Notes: generated by a model not told the origin, from the letters alone. 64,000 nt of DNA from Fibrivirga algicola (GCF_011742925.1 NZ_WAEL01000002.1:496001-560000), one strand, 5' to 3'. Shown: positions 7,959 through 18,700, numbered from the stretch's first letter. Numbers and translations: made by a program.

Positions 7959-10868
7959 TCATCGGCCAGTCGATTCTCTGGGCTGTTCGACTGGGCTTCC
8001 GGGACGGTAATAACTTTCGGGGGGGCCAAGGTAGCTTGGTTTTACTGCTCCCCGGCTAATGACCAGTTTCTGCACCACCACGGCGGGGTCCACCATCCAA
8101 ACCTTCAATATATGTGCTCCTGCCCTAGTCAGTTTATGCTGCGAGGGTACAAGCCGTATGTTATTGGCCACCGATTGTTCCCAGATCCGGTTGGTCTCTT
8201 TCGCGTGGATGTTGATTACCTGAGGCGCTTCATCGTCGAACGAGATGGCAAAACGGAGGCCTTTGTTATCGTTAAAATTGAGCGATGGCGACAGGTACGT
8301 TTGTACCTGTACGGTGCCGCTGTCAGCCAGGTTCACGGCATATTCGAGGTGGGGCGACGTACCTGACAGTACCTCGATGCTGGGGGCCGTAACGGGCGAC
8401 ACCGTCATGCCCGACGCCGTGCGGCCAATGTCGGGAATGAGCTGCCATTTTACCGAAGTCGTTTCTACTTTCCGACTGGCATGCTCGGCTTCGATAGAGA
8501 TATACCCATTGGTTTCAACAAAGCCGATTACCGCATCTGGTTTAGGTGACGCCGGGTTGGTCACGACCGCCTGTACGACTATGCGCTTTCCGTCGGGTCC
8601 GCTGATTGTAATGGGGGTGCGCTGCGTTCCGGTAGGTACCTGCTTCCAGTCGATGCTTACCAGAAGTCGGGTCTGGTTGGTTACGGTGCCGGTTGGCGAA
8701 GTGATATTTAGCCAGGGGGCGCCCGCCTCTGCCTTGTACGTGAACGGAGCCTGCCCCCGATTGAAGACATCGATATAATAAGTTGGCCGCGTAAAGGGGT
8801 CAAACGCCGGCAATACCGCGTCGCCTGCCTCCGCCGGCCACCATGCCTGCGACCCTTCGATGGCCAGGCCCATGTCGGCAGTGGCAGGTACGTCCAACGT
8901 TTTTACGTCCGGCATTTTATTCTTGTCGGGCTGTTGCCAGTAGGTGTAGCCAATGTGAGTCTGGTCCATCATGTGGCTCCATTTGCCACCGGCGAGCGTA
9001 TCGTTGTAGAAACGGCTGATCTGCGCGTCTTTTTCAAAGAGCTGCTTTACCCGGGCCGCCAGGTCGTTGGTGGCCGCGCGCCCTTGTTTGGCGTACCACT
9101 GATTCTGCCCGGTCGTCACGTAGAGTTCGTTTACCGTAGCGCAGGCCTTTATCGGGTGCAGCACCAGTTGGAAGTACGCATCCTGATAGGCAACGGGTAG
9201 TTGTTTTCCGATCTGTTCCGCTTCGGCCAGCAGCTTATTATACTCGGCCACCACGGTCTCTGCTTCGCGGTAGTTGGTCAGGCTATAGGTGTCGGGCGAC
9301 AGCAGTTCAGGTTTACGACGGGCGTTGTACTTCGTGTATTTGGCCAGCATGTCGGCAATGGCGGCGGCATGTTTCGGGCCAAATTGCTTCTCGGCCCACA
9401 ACCGGGTGTATGTATCGAGCTTATCGGCGGGCCACTTGTTGGGGTTCCAGGCATAGTCGAGGAAAAACTCGATGGGGAACTCCATGGGTTTGATGTCGCC
9501 CACGTTTACAATCCAGATGCGGTCGACGCCATGTTCGTAGGCTAAGTGCATCTGCTCCCAGGTGTGCGCAATCGGGTTAGTGTTCAGCCACTTGTAATTA
9601 CGAGGACCGCCCACATAATCGTAGTGGTAGTAAATACCATAACCACCGGCGCGTTTAGGCGTACCAACGGCTGGTAATTTCCGGATGTTGCCCCAGTTAT
9701 CGTCGCAGAGGAGTAGCGTTACATCGTCGGGCACACGCATGCCTTTGTCATAATAGTCCTGCACTTCTTTGTAGAGTGCCCACAATTGCGGCGTTTTGGC
9801 AGCATCTTTACCTGTCACATCCTGAATAATTTTCCGCTGATCGGCCACGATGGTTTCGAGCAGTGTGGTGGCGGTTTCGCGGCTCATAGGCTCATCGCCG
9901 TCGCCCCGCATGCCTACACTCAGAATGCTTTCGTTGGTCCCCATCCGCTGCACGCTACCGCGCCAAAAAGCCCGCAACGTCGAGTCGTTTGTCTTGTAGT
10001 TCCACTGGCCCTTGCCGTACCGCCGCCATTCGTCATGCGCCCGCATCAGGGGCTCGTGGTGGCTGGTGCCAATCACAACGCCGTACTCATCGGCCAGTTT
10101 GGGGTTCATCGGGTCGTCATCATAGAAAGCATTACCCCACATGGCAGGCCACAGGTAGTTACCCTTCATCCGGAGAATCAGCTCGAAGACGTGTTCGTAG
10201 AACTTGTGGTTAAACCCGCCGAATTTGGCTTTCGACCAGCCCGACAGTGCGGGTGCTTCGTCGTTGATAAAAATGCCGCGGTACTTTACGGCTGGCGTTC
10301 CCTGCGTATGTTGACCCGGCAGCACGTATAGGGCCGACTGCGTCTGAACCGGTACGTCGGCCCACCAGTTCCAGGGCGACACACCGATTTGCGCCGACAG
10401 GTCATACACGCCGTAGATAGTGCCACGTTTGTCACTCCCTACAATTACCAGCGCCCGATCAACGCCCGGAAACGGTTTCTCGATGGTCTGCGTCGTAAAC
10501 GTTTCCCACTTACCAGTCAGGTCAGCTACGTTCAGCTTTTGAGTCTTTACCAGCTGGTCAATCAGCGGGCTTTTTCCCAACGTACCTACCAGCACGATTT
10601 CCTTACCGGAACCGGCCGTCTCTGTGCGTACCACCGGCATAGCACTAGTCACTTTCTGAATGTCAGCCTGAAGGTTTTTTACTGCCCGCATCACACCCGG
10701 AAAATCGGTTTCAGCTGCAACGAGTGGCGTAGCTTTTCCATTACTGACCAGCGCAAAGTTTCCTTTCCCTTTCTGACTAGAGACGTATGAGCGAGGATCA
10801 ATAGCGACCGCTGGCAGCAGAATAGACAGGCCTATAACGCTGAGTAAGCATCTGAAAAAGAAGAACAT
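7959..10868 (-). CDS. GH115 xylan alpha-1,2-glucuronidase
   Basis: A 969-residue secreted enzyme releasing (4-O-methyl)glucuronate from internal as well as terminal xylose units. A short hydrophobic signal peptide is followed by the N-terminal alpha/beta domain, the barrel (KYRGIFINDEAPALSGW, GNYLWPAMWGNAF, GTSHHEPLMRAHDEW) and a C-terminal beta-rich region with its own ligand-binding-like fold. Length and motif order fit the family. It is the first gene of the minus-strand xylan module. The divergent LacI-type regulator lies across a long control region, so it is probably the most directly regulated gene. Nothing seems truncated. Confidence 0.95.
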   Translation of the reverse strand: MFFFFRCLLSVIGLSILLPAVAIDPRSYVSSQKGKGNFALVSNGKATPLVAAETDFPGVMRAVKNLQADIQKVTSAMPVVRTETAGSGKEIVLVGTLGKSPLIDQLVKTQKLNVADLTGKWETFTTQTIEKPFPGVDRALVIVGSDKRGTIYGVYDLSAQIGVSPWNWWADVPVQTQSALYVLPGQHTQGTPAVKYRGIFINDEAPALSGWSKAKFGGFNHKFYEHVFELILRMKGNYLWPAMWGNAFYDDDPMNPKLADEYGVVIGTSHHEPLMRAHDEWRRYGKGQWNYKTNDSTLRAFWRGSVQRMGTNESILSVGMRGDGDEPMSRETATTLLETIVADQRKIIQDVTGKDAAKTPQLWALYKEVQDYYDKGMRVPDDVTLLLCDDNWGNIRKLPAVGTPKRAGGYGIYYHYDYVGGPRNYKWLNTNPIAHTWEQMHLAYEHGVDRIWIVNVGDIKPMEFPIEFFLDYAWNPNKWPADKLDTYTRLWAEKQFGPKHAAAIADMLAKYTKYNARRKPELLSPDTYSLTNYREAETVVAEYNKLLAEAEQIGKQLPVAYQDAYFQLVLHPIKACATVNELYVTTGQNQWYAKQGRAATNDLAARVKQLFEKDAQISRFYNDTLAGGKWSHMMDQTHIGYTYWQQPDKNKMPDVKTLDVPATADMGLAIEGSQAWWPAEAGDAVLPAFDPFTRPTYYIDVFNRGQAPFTYKAEAGAPWLNITSPTGTVTNQTRLLVSIDWKQVPTGTQRTPITISGPDGKRIVVQAVVTNPASPKPDAVIGFVETNGYISIEAEHASRKVETTSVKWQLIPDIGRTASGMTVSPVTAPSIEVLSGTSPHLEYAVNLADSGTVQVQTYLSPSLNFNDNKGLRFAISFDDEAPQVINIHAKETNRIWEQSVANNIRLVPSQHKLTRAGAHILKVWMVDPAVVVQKLVISRGAVKPSYLGPPESYYRPGSPVEQPRESTGR

Positions 10869-10992
10869 AACAAACAGATGAATTAATTGTATCGATATAA
10901 TGTCAATTCAGGACTCTTATACCCCATTATTTCCGGAACAGGCTGATCCAGCCACCTTAGAAGGCAGTTTAAAAGGGCTTTCTACCCGCTTT

Positions 10993-11004
10993 TCAACCGA
11001 TTGC
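10993..11004. promoter_or_regulatory. LacI-type operator candidate 1
   Basis: TCAACCGATTGC matches 9 of the 10 fixed positions of the pseudo-palindrome GCAANCGNTTGC, with the central CG typical of LacI-family sites. It lies about 130 bases upstream of the GH115 start. Confidence 0.45.
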
Positions 11005-11479
11005 ACAAACTGTGTAAACCAAATTAACCTATACCTAGGTTCTCTAGTTATCTATTGACCTATTTACCAGACAAAACAAGGAGTTTATCAGCTCGTGATA
11101 AATTAGCTATATTCCTCACCTTTAGCATATTACCTAGCTGCCTAGTCTACGACGGGGCATTGTTTGCGAAGCTGAGACCCTGTGTGTTACTTGATGCACC
11201 CAGATGCTTGCAATGGTTGATCGGTTGGTTAAGAGGTAGGCTCCTTCACAATTGCTGGGGGCTATATTTCTATTTTTGTAGTTACTGATCAACGAAGCAC
11301 AAAATAGTTTATTGACAGTCAGTGATTTAATTGCAAATAAACAACTCGATTTTCTAGTAGTAAGTAGGGGGTGTGCATCCGATTGTAGTATCAGCGTTGG
11401 GAATCAATAGTCACATAGACAGTAATTAAAGCACTCCAATTATAATTAAAGTGCAAAAATTTTTATTTAAATTAAAATA

Positions 11480-11491
11480 GCAACCGATTGC
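11480..11491. promoter_or_regulatory. LacI-type operator candidate 2
   Basis: GCAACCGATTGC matches all fixed positions of the GCAANCGNTTGC palindrome. It shares the decamer CAACCGATTG with candidate 1, about 490 bases away. It lies about 280 bases upstream of the regulator start. Confidence 0.5.
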
Positions 11492-11683
11492 GTAAATATA
11501 TGACTACTTTATTGCGTTACCTGCGCGATTGGCCTGGGAATCAGTGTTCGTAGCAATGACTGCCAGTTAAATGCGCGTTATAAAGTGTGGCTGTTCAGCC
11601 GAAGCAAACTGACATTGTATACATTTGTCCATTACCGTTCACACATTGTATCTGGCAATTCGGTTTTACCATATTCATAACAT

Positions 11684-11695
11684 GCAAGCGATTTC
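11684..11695. promoter_or_regulatory. LacI-type operator candidate 3
   Basis: GCAAGCGATTTC matches 9 of the 10 fixed positions of GCAANCGNTTGC. It is about 80 bases upstream of the LacI-type start, where an autoregulatory site would be expected. Confidence 0.4.
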
Positions 11696-11773
11696 ATAAA
11701 ACTGAGCTTATCAGGCGCAGATACGGATTGATTTTGTAATTTGTACAGAACGGAAAGCGTAACACCGTATGTA

Positions 11774-12799
11774 ATGGAAAAAGAAGTCACGATTTACGAT
11801 ATCGCCAAGCGGTTAAACTACTCCCCTGCCACAGTTAGCCGGGCGCTCAACGATCACCCAGCGATTAAAATCAATACCAAAGATATTATCACGTCGATGG
11901 CCCGTGAGATGGGGTATCGGTCCAATACATTTGCCAGTAACCTACGGCGCCAACGCACGAATACCATTGGTGTGATTGTGCCCCGATTAAATAGCAATTT
12001 TGTTTCCTGCGTATTGGCAGGCATGGAAAAAGTAGCGAATGAGGCAGGGTATAACCTGATTATTACCCAGTCGCTCGAATCGGTAACTAAAGAGAAGGCT
12101 AATGCACAGACTATGTTCAACAGCCGGGTCGATGGTCTCCTTGTATCAGTAGCTTACGACACAGAAGACATCGAGCATTTTAGCTCATTCATCAATAAGG
12201 GGATACCGTTACTATTTTTTGATCGGGTTATTGCCACCGACCAGTCTACCAGTATTGTTATCGATAACGCCAAAGCTGGTTATGAGGCAACTGTGCATCT
12301 CCTGAAGCTGGGCCGTCAGCGCATTATGCACGTAACTGGCAATCTGAAACGTAATGTGTATGCCGACCGGCTCAAAGGTTATCGACAGGCTCTGGAGGAC
12401 TACAATCTCCCATTCGATGAACGTCTGGTACTGGTAACCGATCTTAGTCAGGAGGTAGGCGTACAGGTGGCCAAACAGATTTGTAAAATGCAGGAGCGCC
12501 CGGATGGCCTGTTCATTACCAATGACCTGTGTGCGGTCAGTTGCATGACAACCCTAAAGCAGGCGGGTTTATCAATTCCGGACGACATTGCCATTGTTGG
12601 CTTCAATGATGATCCTGTCTCTCAGGTCATCGAACCTGCCCTGACGACTATTCACTACCCAGGTCGTGAAATGGGCGAGGTTGCGGCCAAGAGTCTGATC
12701 AACCACCTGAATGGACTAATGGATATTCAGGCAACAAACACGATCATCCTCCGCTCTGAATTGATCGTTCGCGGCTCATCGCAAAAACAGCCGAAATAG
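11774..12799 (+). CDS. LacI family transcriptional regulator
   Basis: A 341-residue repressor-type regulator. The N-terminal helix-turn-helix and hinge helix (TIYDIAKRLNYSPATVSRALN, about residues 5-25) are followed by a periplasmic-binding-protein-like sensor domain (TIGVIVPRLNSNF, VDGLLVSV, IVGFNDDPVSQ). An open frame begins 11 codons earlier at a TTG (11741), but the ATG at 11774 (MEKEVTIYDIA) gives the standard N-terminus. It is transcribed divergently from the xylan module and is the only regulator next to it, so control of GH115 to GH10 by a xylan-derived sugar is the simplest inference. Ligand unknown. Confidence 0.93.
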   Translation: MEKEVTIYDIAKRLNYSPATVSRALNDHPAIKINTKDIITSMAREMGYRSNTFASNLRRQRTNTIGVIVPRLNSNFVSCVLAGMEKVANEAGYNLIITQSLESVTKEKANAQTMFNSRVDGLLVSVAYDTEDIEHFSSFINKGIPLLFFDRVIATDQSTSIVIDNAKAGYEATVHLLKLGRQRIMHVTGNLKRNVYADRLKGYRQALEDYNLPFDERLVLVTDLSQEVGVQVAKQICKMQERPDGLFITNDLCAVSCMTTLKQAGLSIPDDIAIVGFNDDPVSQVIEPALTTIHYPGREMGEVAAKSLINHLNGLMDIQATNTIILRSELIVRGSSQKQPK

Positions 12800-13003
12800 C
12801 CAGGTATACAGTCGCTATTGAACAACAAGCTTAACAAGCTGCCAGCCCGGTAACTACCTGGAGTGTACGCTTCTTCATTTCTTATCCAGAAACGTACTCC
12901 TTTAACCCCTCTTTGATTCTAAAGCGGCGAATCAAGCAAAAAAAACACGTAACCGTACGTTCTTAAGCTACCAAAATGCGTTCACAATAAGCCACGAGTT
13001 ACA

Positions 13004-13017
13004 TAGGGTATACCCTA
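13004..13017. promoter_or_regulatory. 14-bp palindrome TAGGGTATACCCTA (candidate operator)
   Basis: A perfect palindrome lying 65 bases upstream of a TAATTTTG promoter box. A near-identical palindrome occurs at 37144 with 64-base spacing to its own -7 box. Conservation of both sequence and spacing argues for a binding site of a shared activator. Confidence 0.55.
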
Positions 13018-13068
13018 AATTTTGATTCAGTTGGGTTTTCACTATTCTATATGCCGCTTTTTAAGTCC

Positions 13069-13076
13069 TAATTTTG
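13069..13076 (+). promoter_or_regulatory. Bacteroidota -7 promoter box (TAATTTTG)
   Basis: Exact match to TANNTTTG, about 160 bases upstream of the response regulator start. No good TTG -33 element is seen at the usual distance, consistent with an activator-dependent promoter using the upstream palindrome. Confidence 0.5.
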
Positions 13077-13234
13077 CTAAACAAAGTTCTATTTGTGGTG
13101 TTTAGGCGGCCACTACCTGCAAAGTAGCTTTTTGACCTGCTTTTTTCGCCACTGCTCAATGAACGGCAGGCCAATTTGAGTGAACGCACGGCCAGCCAGA
13201 CTTTTCTTTTTTACTACGAAACTCTCACGCTTAC

Positions 13235-13882
13235 ATGATACGGGTCTTAATCGCAGATGATCATAATGTCTTTGTCGAAGGCATTGAATCACTGATCTCG
13301 GGCTCCTCTGAAATTGAAGTAACACAACGATGCTATACGGTTGCCGCCGTACTGGAATCGCTGAAACATACGGACATTGATGTTGTACTGCTCGACATTT
13401 CGTTCCCGTTGATCGATGACGGATTGGGGTTGTGTGAGCAGATTACCCGGACGTACCCACAGACCAGAGTGATTGCGCTGACTATGCACGACGACGCCAG
13501 CCTGATCAAGCGGATGGTGAAAAAAGGGGCCAAAGGCTATTTGCTGAAAAATACGACAAAAAGCGAATTGCTTCAGGCCATTCGTACCGTGCACAGTGAA
13601 AAACAGTATTTCAATGAGTCGATCATGCACATTTTGCTGAACGACGATCCCCGCGTCAGGAAATCGACAGCTGGTACAGGTTTGAAACCGAACCTAACAC
13701 CCCGCGAATCGGAAGTTTTGACCCTGATCTCGCATGGGCTGACAACGCAACAAATGGCCAACCAGTTATTTGTCAGCGCCAAAGCGGTTGAGTTTCATCG
13801 CAGTAGCTTACTTATGAAATTTGGCGTTCCCAATACGGCTTTGCTTATCAAGACCGCTATGGAAATGCAATGCCTTGATTAA
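13235..13882 (+). CDS. NarL/LuxR-family response regulator
   Basis: A 215-residue DNA-binding response regulator. The receiver domain has an acidic pair in ADDH (residues 8-9), phospho-acceptor Asp54 in VVLLDISFP, Thr83 and Lys105. The C-terminal LuxR-type helix-turn-helix (LTPRESEVLTLISHG to AVEFHRSSLLMKFG, about residues 154-198) is complete. The kinase gene follows 24 bases later, and susC follows the kinase, so this pair heads the polysaccharide locus. It probably activates its own operon and perhaps the group at 37-47 kb, which has a similar promoter. The Asp and helix motifs are seen; the targets are inferred. Confidence 0.94.
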   Translation: MIRVLIADDHNVFVEGIESLISGSSEIEVTQRCYTVAAVLESLKHTDIDVVLLDISFPLIDDGLGLCEQITRTYPQTRVIALTMHDDASLIKRMVKKGAKGYLLKNTTKSELLQAIRTVHSEKQYFNESIMHILLNDDPRVRKSTAGTGLKPNLTPRESEVLTLISHGLTTQQMANQLFVSAKAVEFHRSSLLMKFGVPNTALLIKTAMEMQCLD

Positions 13883-13906
13883 TGACCAATCATTAGGCTT
13901 CAATAA

Positions 13907-15658
13907 ATGAAATTATTCGCGCTTTTAGTTTTGGTTCTTGGCTGTAGCGGTTTGTGTCAACAAGCCTGCGCGAAAGCTGATAGCCTGACAATTGACCGCG
14001 TTAAAAGGGAAATAAAGCGCGTACAAGGTGAAAAAGAGTACGAGTCAGTAGCAAAGTTGTATGACCAGCTAGGTAATCTGTATCACCAGCAATACGGGTA
14101 CAATAAATACACTATGGAGGCGTATTTCAACAGCATGAAATACTACAACCTGGCTGGTGATTCATTGGGTTACTACAACGTGCATATTAGTATTGGCAAT
14201 TACTACACGCAGGATTATTTCATGCAGTCTTATGCAGAGCAATACCTGCGTCGGGCCCGTGATTATTTCGAACGAACCAAGAACCAGCCCAAAGTGATTG
14301 AGTGCCGGATTGGCATTGCCAATATTGACGAAAAGAAGGAGCCAATTTCCAAGACACTAATTACCGAATTGCGCGCGACCGAAGCCATGTGCGTTACTTA
14401 TAAACAGCCTTATTTCCAGACATACGCGTTGAATTTGCTGGCTGATACGTACCTGCGCCTCAAGCGGCCTGACTCGGCCAGTTACTTTGCCAGCCGGAGT
14501 CTGGTTATGTCTAAACAGCTGAACATCAATTGGCTAACTTCACTCAATTACTTTTACCTCGGCATTGTTGAGCAGTTCAAAAATCAGCATGGTAAAGCAA
14601 TCGACTATTATCAGAAGAGTTTTGCCATTGCCAATGCCGAAAAAAACATCTCTACCCTGCGTGAATTATCGAAACACACGGCAGACAGCTACTCGTACAT
14701 TAAAGATTACAAAAATGCGTATCAGTACTCACTAAAAACACTCGACTTTACCAATCAGTTTTATTATTCACAACAAACTAAAAGTATCCGGTTACAGGAA
14801 CTGGATAGCCAGATAAAAACACTGGCTGTGGAGAAACAATTGGCTGAAGAGCAAAGCCGGCACCAGCGAATTATTAATTCAACGCTGATTTCCATTTTAC
14901 TCATCAGCATTTTAGGGGTTGTGGCACTCGTTTTTCTGCGTCGGCAGCAAAAATTAATTGCCCATCAACAGTCGGTTATTGCACAGCAACAGATTCGGCA
15001 GCTCGAACTGAAATCGCTTCAGGCAATGATTGAAGGTCAGGAGGGCGAGCGTAGCCGTATTGCCCGCGATCTGCACGATGGATTGGGCATTCAACTGTCG
15101 CGAATTAAACTGTTTGTTGAGGCGCATCAGGAGCAATTACCAATTTCAGTAAAAGACCCGCTCAACCAGTTTCTGGATGAAGCCTGCACCGAAACCCGAT
15201 TGATTTCCAATAACCTGCGGCCTTATGCGCTGTCTACATTTGGCCTGATTCCCGCACTTGAAGACCTTATTCAAAAACTTAACCTGGTCAATGAAACGAA
15301 GCTGACCCTGGAACACTACGGCGACATCCCCGATCTCGTCGATGAAGCGTCGGTGATGCTCTACCGCGTAGTGCAGGAACTGCTGAACAACGCCCTCAAA
15401 CACGCACAAGCCCACACAATTACGATTCAGATCATGGCCAATGACGAATCGTTGCTGGTCAGTGTCGATGATGACGGGCAGGGCGGAGATTTTTCTGATG
15501 ATTCATCGCAGGGGAATGGCATTGCCAACATAAAATCCCGAATTGCTTACCTCGGTGGGCAGGTCATGTGGCAGAGTACCGCCGAGCGGGGCACCTCCGT
15601 CATGATCTCGCTTCCAATGACCAAACTGGTCAAGCCTACTGCACTCATGTCCGTATAA
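13907..15658 (+). CDS. TPR-containing sensor histidine kinase (HisKA_3 type)
   Basis: A 583-residue membrane kinase. A signal peptide (about residues 1-22) leads to a periplasmic region of tetratricopeptide-like helices (about 40-290). A single transmembrane helix (about 325-345), a short coiled coil and the HisKA_3 dimerisation domain follow, with phospho-acceptor His390 in RDLHDGLG. A C-terminal HATPase domain has an N-box (ELLNNALKHA), a DDDGQGG segment and a GNGIANIKSRI lid. It is the cognate partner of the preceding regulator. Kinases of this build are common in Bacteroidota, but they seldom head a SusCD locus. The signal sensed through the TPR region is unknown. Confidence 0.92.
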   Translation: MKLFALLVLVLGCSGLCQQACAKADSLTIDRVKREIKRVQGEKEYESVAKLYDQLGNLYHQQYGYNKYTMEAYFNSMKYYNLAGDSLGYYNVHISIGNYYTQDYFMQSYAEQYLRRARDYFERTKNQPKVIECRIGIANIDEKKEPISKTLITELRATEAMCVTYKQPYFQTYALNLLADTYLRLKRPDSASYFASRSLVMSKQLNINWLTSLNYFYLGIVEQFKNQHGKAIDYYQKSFAIANAEKNISTLRELSKHTADSYSYIKDYKNAYQYSLKTLDFTNQFYYSQQTKSIRLQELDSQIKTLAVEKQLAEEQSRHQRIINSTLISILLISILGVVALVFLRRQQKLIAHQQSVIAQQQIRQLELKSLQAMIEGQEGERSRIARDLHDGLGIQLSRIKLFVEAHQEQLPISVKDPLNQFLDEACTETRLISNNLRPYALSTFGLIPALEDLIQKLNLVNETKLTLEHYGDIPDLVDEASVMLYRVVQELLNNALKHAQAHTITIQIMANDESLLVSVDDDGQGGDFSDDSSQGNGIANIKSRIAYLGGQVMWQSTAERGTSVMISLPMTKLVKPTALMSV

Positions 15659-15759
15659 AATACCCGACAGCCTGTGGTCTAGTCTTTGACACCCCTTTGC
15701 TCTTGCCTTCTATTTACTCAATCATACATCCATTAATTAGTACAACCAATTATACTCAT

Positions 15760-18700
15760 ATGCTTAAACATGTGCTTTCAGGGGCCGTACTGTTGAGCAG
15801 CTGGCTAACCGTCAGTGCTCAGGAGCGAACGACCGTACGACCAGCCATCGACAAAAAATCGATTGTGCTGGCATCAATAAAAAGCGCTAAACGGGAGGTC
15901 ACCGACCTGTCAGACACAAAGGGGCTTATTAAAGGCACGGTGTCTGATGAAAAGGGAAATGGTCTTCCGGGCGCAACCGTATCGGTGAAAGGAACGCAAC
16001 TCGGTACCACTACAGATGCCAACGGTGCCTTCTCGATTAACATGCCGACGGGTGCCAAAACGCTCGTTATCTCGTTCATCGGGATGACTACGCAGGAGGT
16101 GGAAGTAGGCAGCCGCACCACACTCAACATTACGTTGCAAAACACCGGTCAAGCGCTCGACGAAGTGGTTGTTATCGGTTACGGCACGCAGAAGCGGTCA
16201 GATGTGACATCGTCGATCACCACGGTGAAAGCGGCTGATCTGAAAGACATTCCTGCCGCCGGTATCGACCAGTTATTACAGGGTAAAGCCGCCGGGGTAA
16301 CCGTAACCAGCAATGGTGGTCAGCCGGGTGGTGGCGTATCGGTAAAAGTACGGGGCGTTACGTCAATCAACAGCAATGACCCGCTGTTCGTGATCGATGG
16401 CGTGCCGTTCGTGGGTGGTAACACCTCATCGAACACCGGCTACGCTGGTTTGGGTGGTGGCGATGGTCAAACCGGCAACTCGGTCATGGCTATGCTGAAC
16501 CCGAACGACATCGAGTCGATCGACGTGTTGAAAGATGCGTCAGCGCAGGCTATCTACGGATCGCAGGCAGCAAACGGCGTTATTCTGGTAACAACCAAGA
16601 AAGGCAAGCAAGGCGAAGGCAAGATCAACTACGAGATGTACACAGGTGTATCGCAGGTAGCCCGTCGTCTCGATCTGATGGATCTACGCTCGTTTGCCAG
16701 ATACCAGAACCAGGTGCTGCCCATCATTGGTAACCCCGTTTCTGACGAGTTCAAGAACCCTGATCTGCTTGGTACCGGTACCGACTGGCAGGAAGCAATG
16801 TTCCAGCACGGTAAGATCAACAACCATCAGTTGAGCTTCTCGGGCGGTCAGAATAAAACGACGTATTACCTCTCGTTGAACTACTTCGACAACACGGGTA
16901 TCCTGCTTGGGTCAGATTTTAAGCGCTACTCGTCGCGCTTTAGCCTCGATACACAATTGAAAAGCTGGGCTAAAGTAGGTATCAGTGCCAACGTATCGCG
17001 CAGCATCCAGAACGTATCATTGGCCGATGCCGCCGAAGGCACGATCTGGTGGGGTGCATCAACCAGCCCATTGACGCCGATCAAAAACATCGACGGTACC
17101 TGGGGCGGGGGCCAAACAGTTGGTGGCGTACAGTACTACGGCTCTAACCTGGTTGGTAACAGCCAGTTCCGGGGCAATACTAAGACGACCAACAACATTT
17201 TCGGCAGCCTGTATGCCGAATTGCAACTGGCCAAAGGGCTGACCCTACGCAATGACCTGTCGTACTCACTAGGCCAGGACAACAACATTGCTTATCAGAA
17301 AGCCGGTAACGTGGGGAGCACGTCGTTCCGGAGTAAACTGATCGACGGCCGGTCTGACAGCTACTACTGGTCGCTGACCAACTACCTGAACTACAATCTG
17401 TATCAAGGTAAGCACGGTATTCAGGCTACGTTGGGTCACCAGGCGCAGAACTCGTACTACCAGAGCATTTCGGGTACCAAAGTGGATCTACAGGCCAACA
17501 TTTTTGACCTCAGCACCGGTAGCGCCGACCAGACCACATGGGGCCTGAACGGTGGTAAAGGGCAGTGGGCTATGGAATCGTTCTTCGCCCGCGCCAACTA
17601 TACCTTCGATGACAAATACTCGCTGTCGGCCAGTATTCGGACAGACGGCTCGTCGAACTTTGGTCCGAACAACCGCTGGGGTGTTTTCCCTGGTGTATCA
17701 GCAGGCTGGACCGTGTCGAACGAGCAGTTCATGAAAGGATCAGTGTCCAATGTCCTGAGCTACACCAAGCTGCGCGTTGGTTATGGGGTTGTGGGTAACC
17801 AGAACTTCCCCGGTGGTGCACCAAACCCAGCCTATGTGGGTGCCGTCACGTTCTTCTCGGGACCAGTTGGTTTCGGTTCGTCGAACATGATCAACGGTAT
17901 TCCGAACCCGAACCTGAAGTGGGAATCGGTAAAAACGGCCAACGTAGGTGTTGACCTGGGCTTCCTCGGCGGCCGCATCGACGCAACAATCGACGTATAC
18001 AAGAAAGTAACATCCGATATGATCATCTTCCTGACGGGTCCGAACCTGATCGGTGTAGGTGACCAGTGGGACGATCTGAAAGCGCCATTGGGTAACGCCG
18101 GTCAGATGACCAACACGGGGGTGGATATTGGCATTACAACGACCAACATCAAGAAGGGTAATTTCAGCTGGAAGACGAACCTCGTGTTCACTCAGTTCAA
18201 CAATACCTATGACAAAGCCGCTTCGGCTGCTTCAGCGCTGGATGGTAAAGTGTACTACAACAATTACCTGATCACGCACACCACGCCGGGCCGCCCCGTT
18301 GGTTCGTTCTGGGGTCTGCAAACAGACGGTCTGTTCCGCACCCAAGCTGACCTCGACGCCAGCCTGCCGCAGTTTGGCTACAAAGTAAACCAGACAGAGA
18401 CGTGGCTGGGTGATATCCGCTTCAAAGATCAGAACGGCGACAAGAAGATCGACGCCAGCGACTACACGTTTATCGGTAGCCCGCTGCCTAAGTTCACCTA
18501 CGGTTTCACCAACACGCTCAACTACGGTGATTTCGACTTTTCGGTGTTCCTGCAAGGTAGCCAGGGGGCCAAGGCATTTAACTTCCTGCGCTGGCAGTTG
18601 GAAGGCATGAGCAATGCTTATACCAACCAAATGAACACGGTCAATGACCGCTACACGGCCGAGAACCCGAACGGATCACTGCCTCGCTTTACGAACACCA

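Larger units (their letters stand above)
10869..11773. promoter_or_regulatory. 905-base divergent control region between GH115 and LacI-type genes
   Basis: No convincing gene is seen here; a 77-codon frame at 11055-11288 has no recognisable family or signal. The stretch is visibly AT-rich compared with the flanking coding DNA. It holds three LacI-like operator candidates (separate entries). It also has a match to the Bacteroidota -7 consensus on the plus strand, TATTTTTG at 11271-11278, which would give the regulator a leader of about 490 bases. It must contain the promoters for both divergent units. Confidence 0.6.
12800..13234. promoter_or_regulatory. 435-base intergenic region with leader of the response-regulator operon
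   Basis: No gene is recognised in this stretch. It contains a 14-base palindrome at 13004 and a -7 promoter box at 13069 (separate entries), implying a 5' leader of about 150 bases before the response regulator ATG at 13235. The bases from 12800 to 13000 show no clear terminator. Confidence 0.55.

Noticed and set aside
11055-11288. 77-codon open frame in the divergent control region
   Set aside because: It has no recognisable family, no convincing start context and lies in AT-rich DNA with operator candidates.
12047-12060. Third copy of the AGGGTATACCCT palindrome inside the LacI-type gene
   Set aside because: CAGGGTATAACCTG is an imperfect match within coding sequence, without a -7 box at the expected distance.
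15568-15759. Upstream extension of susC inside the kinase gene
   Set aside because: It lies in another frame of the kinase gene and delays the signal peptide by 64 residues.
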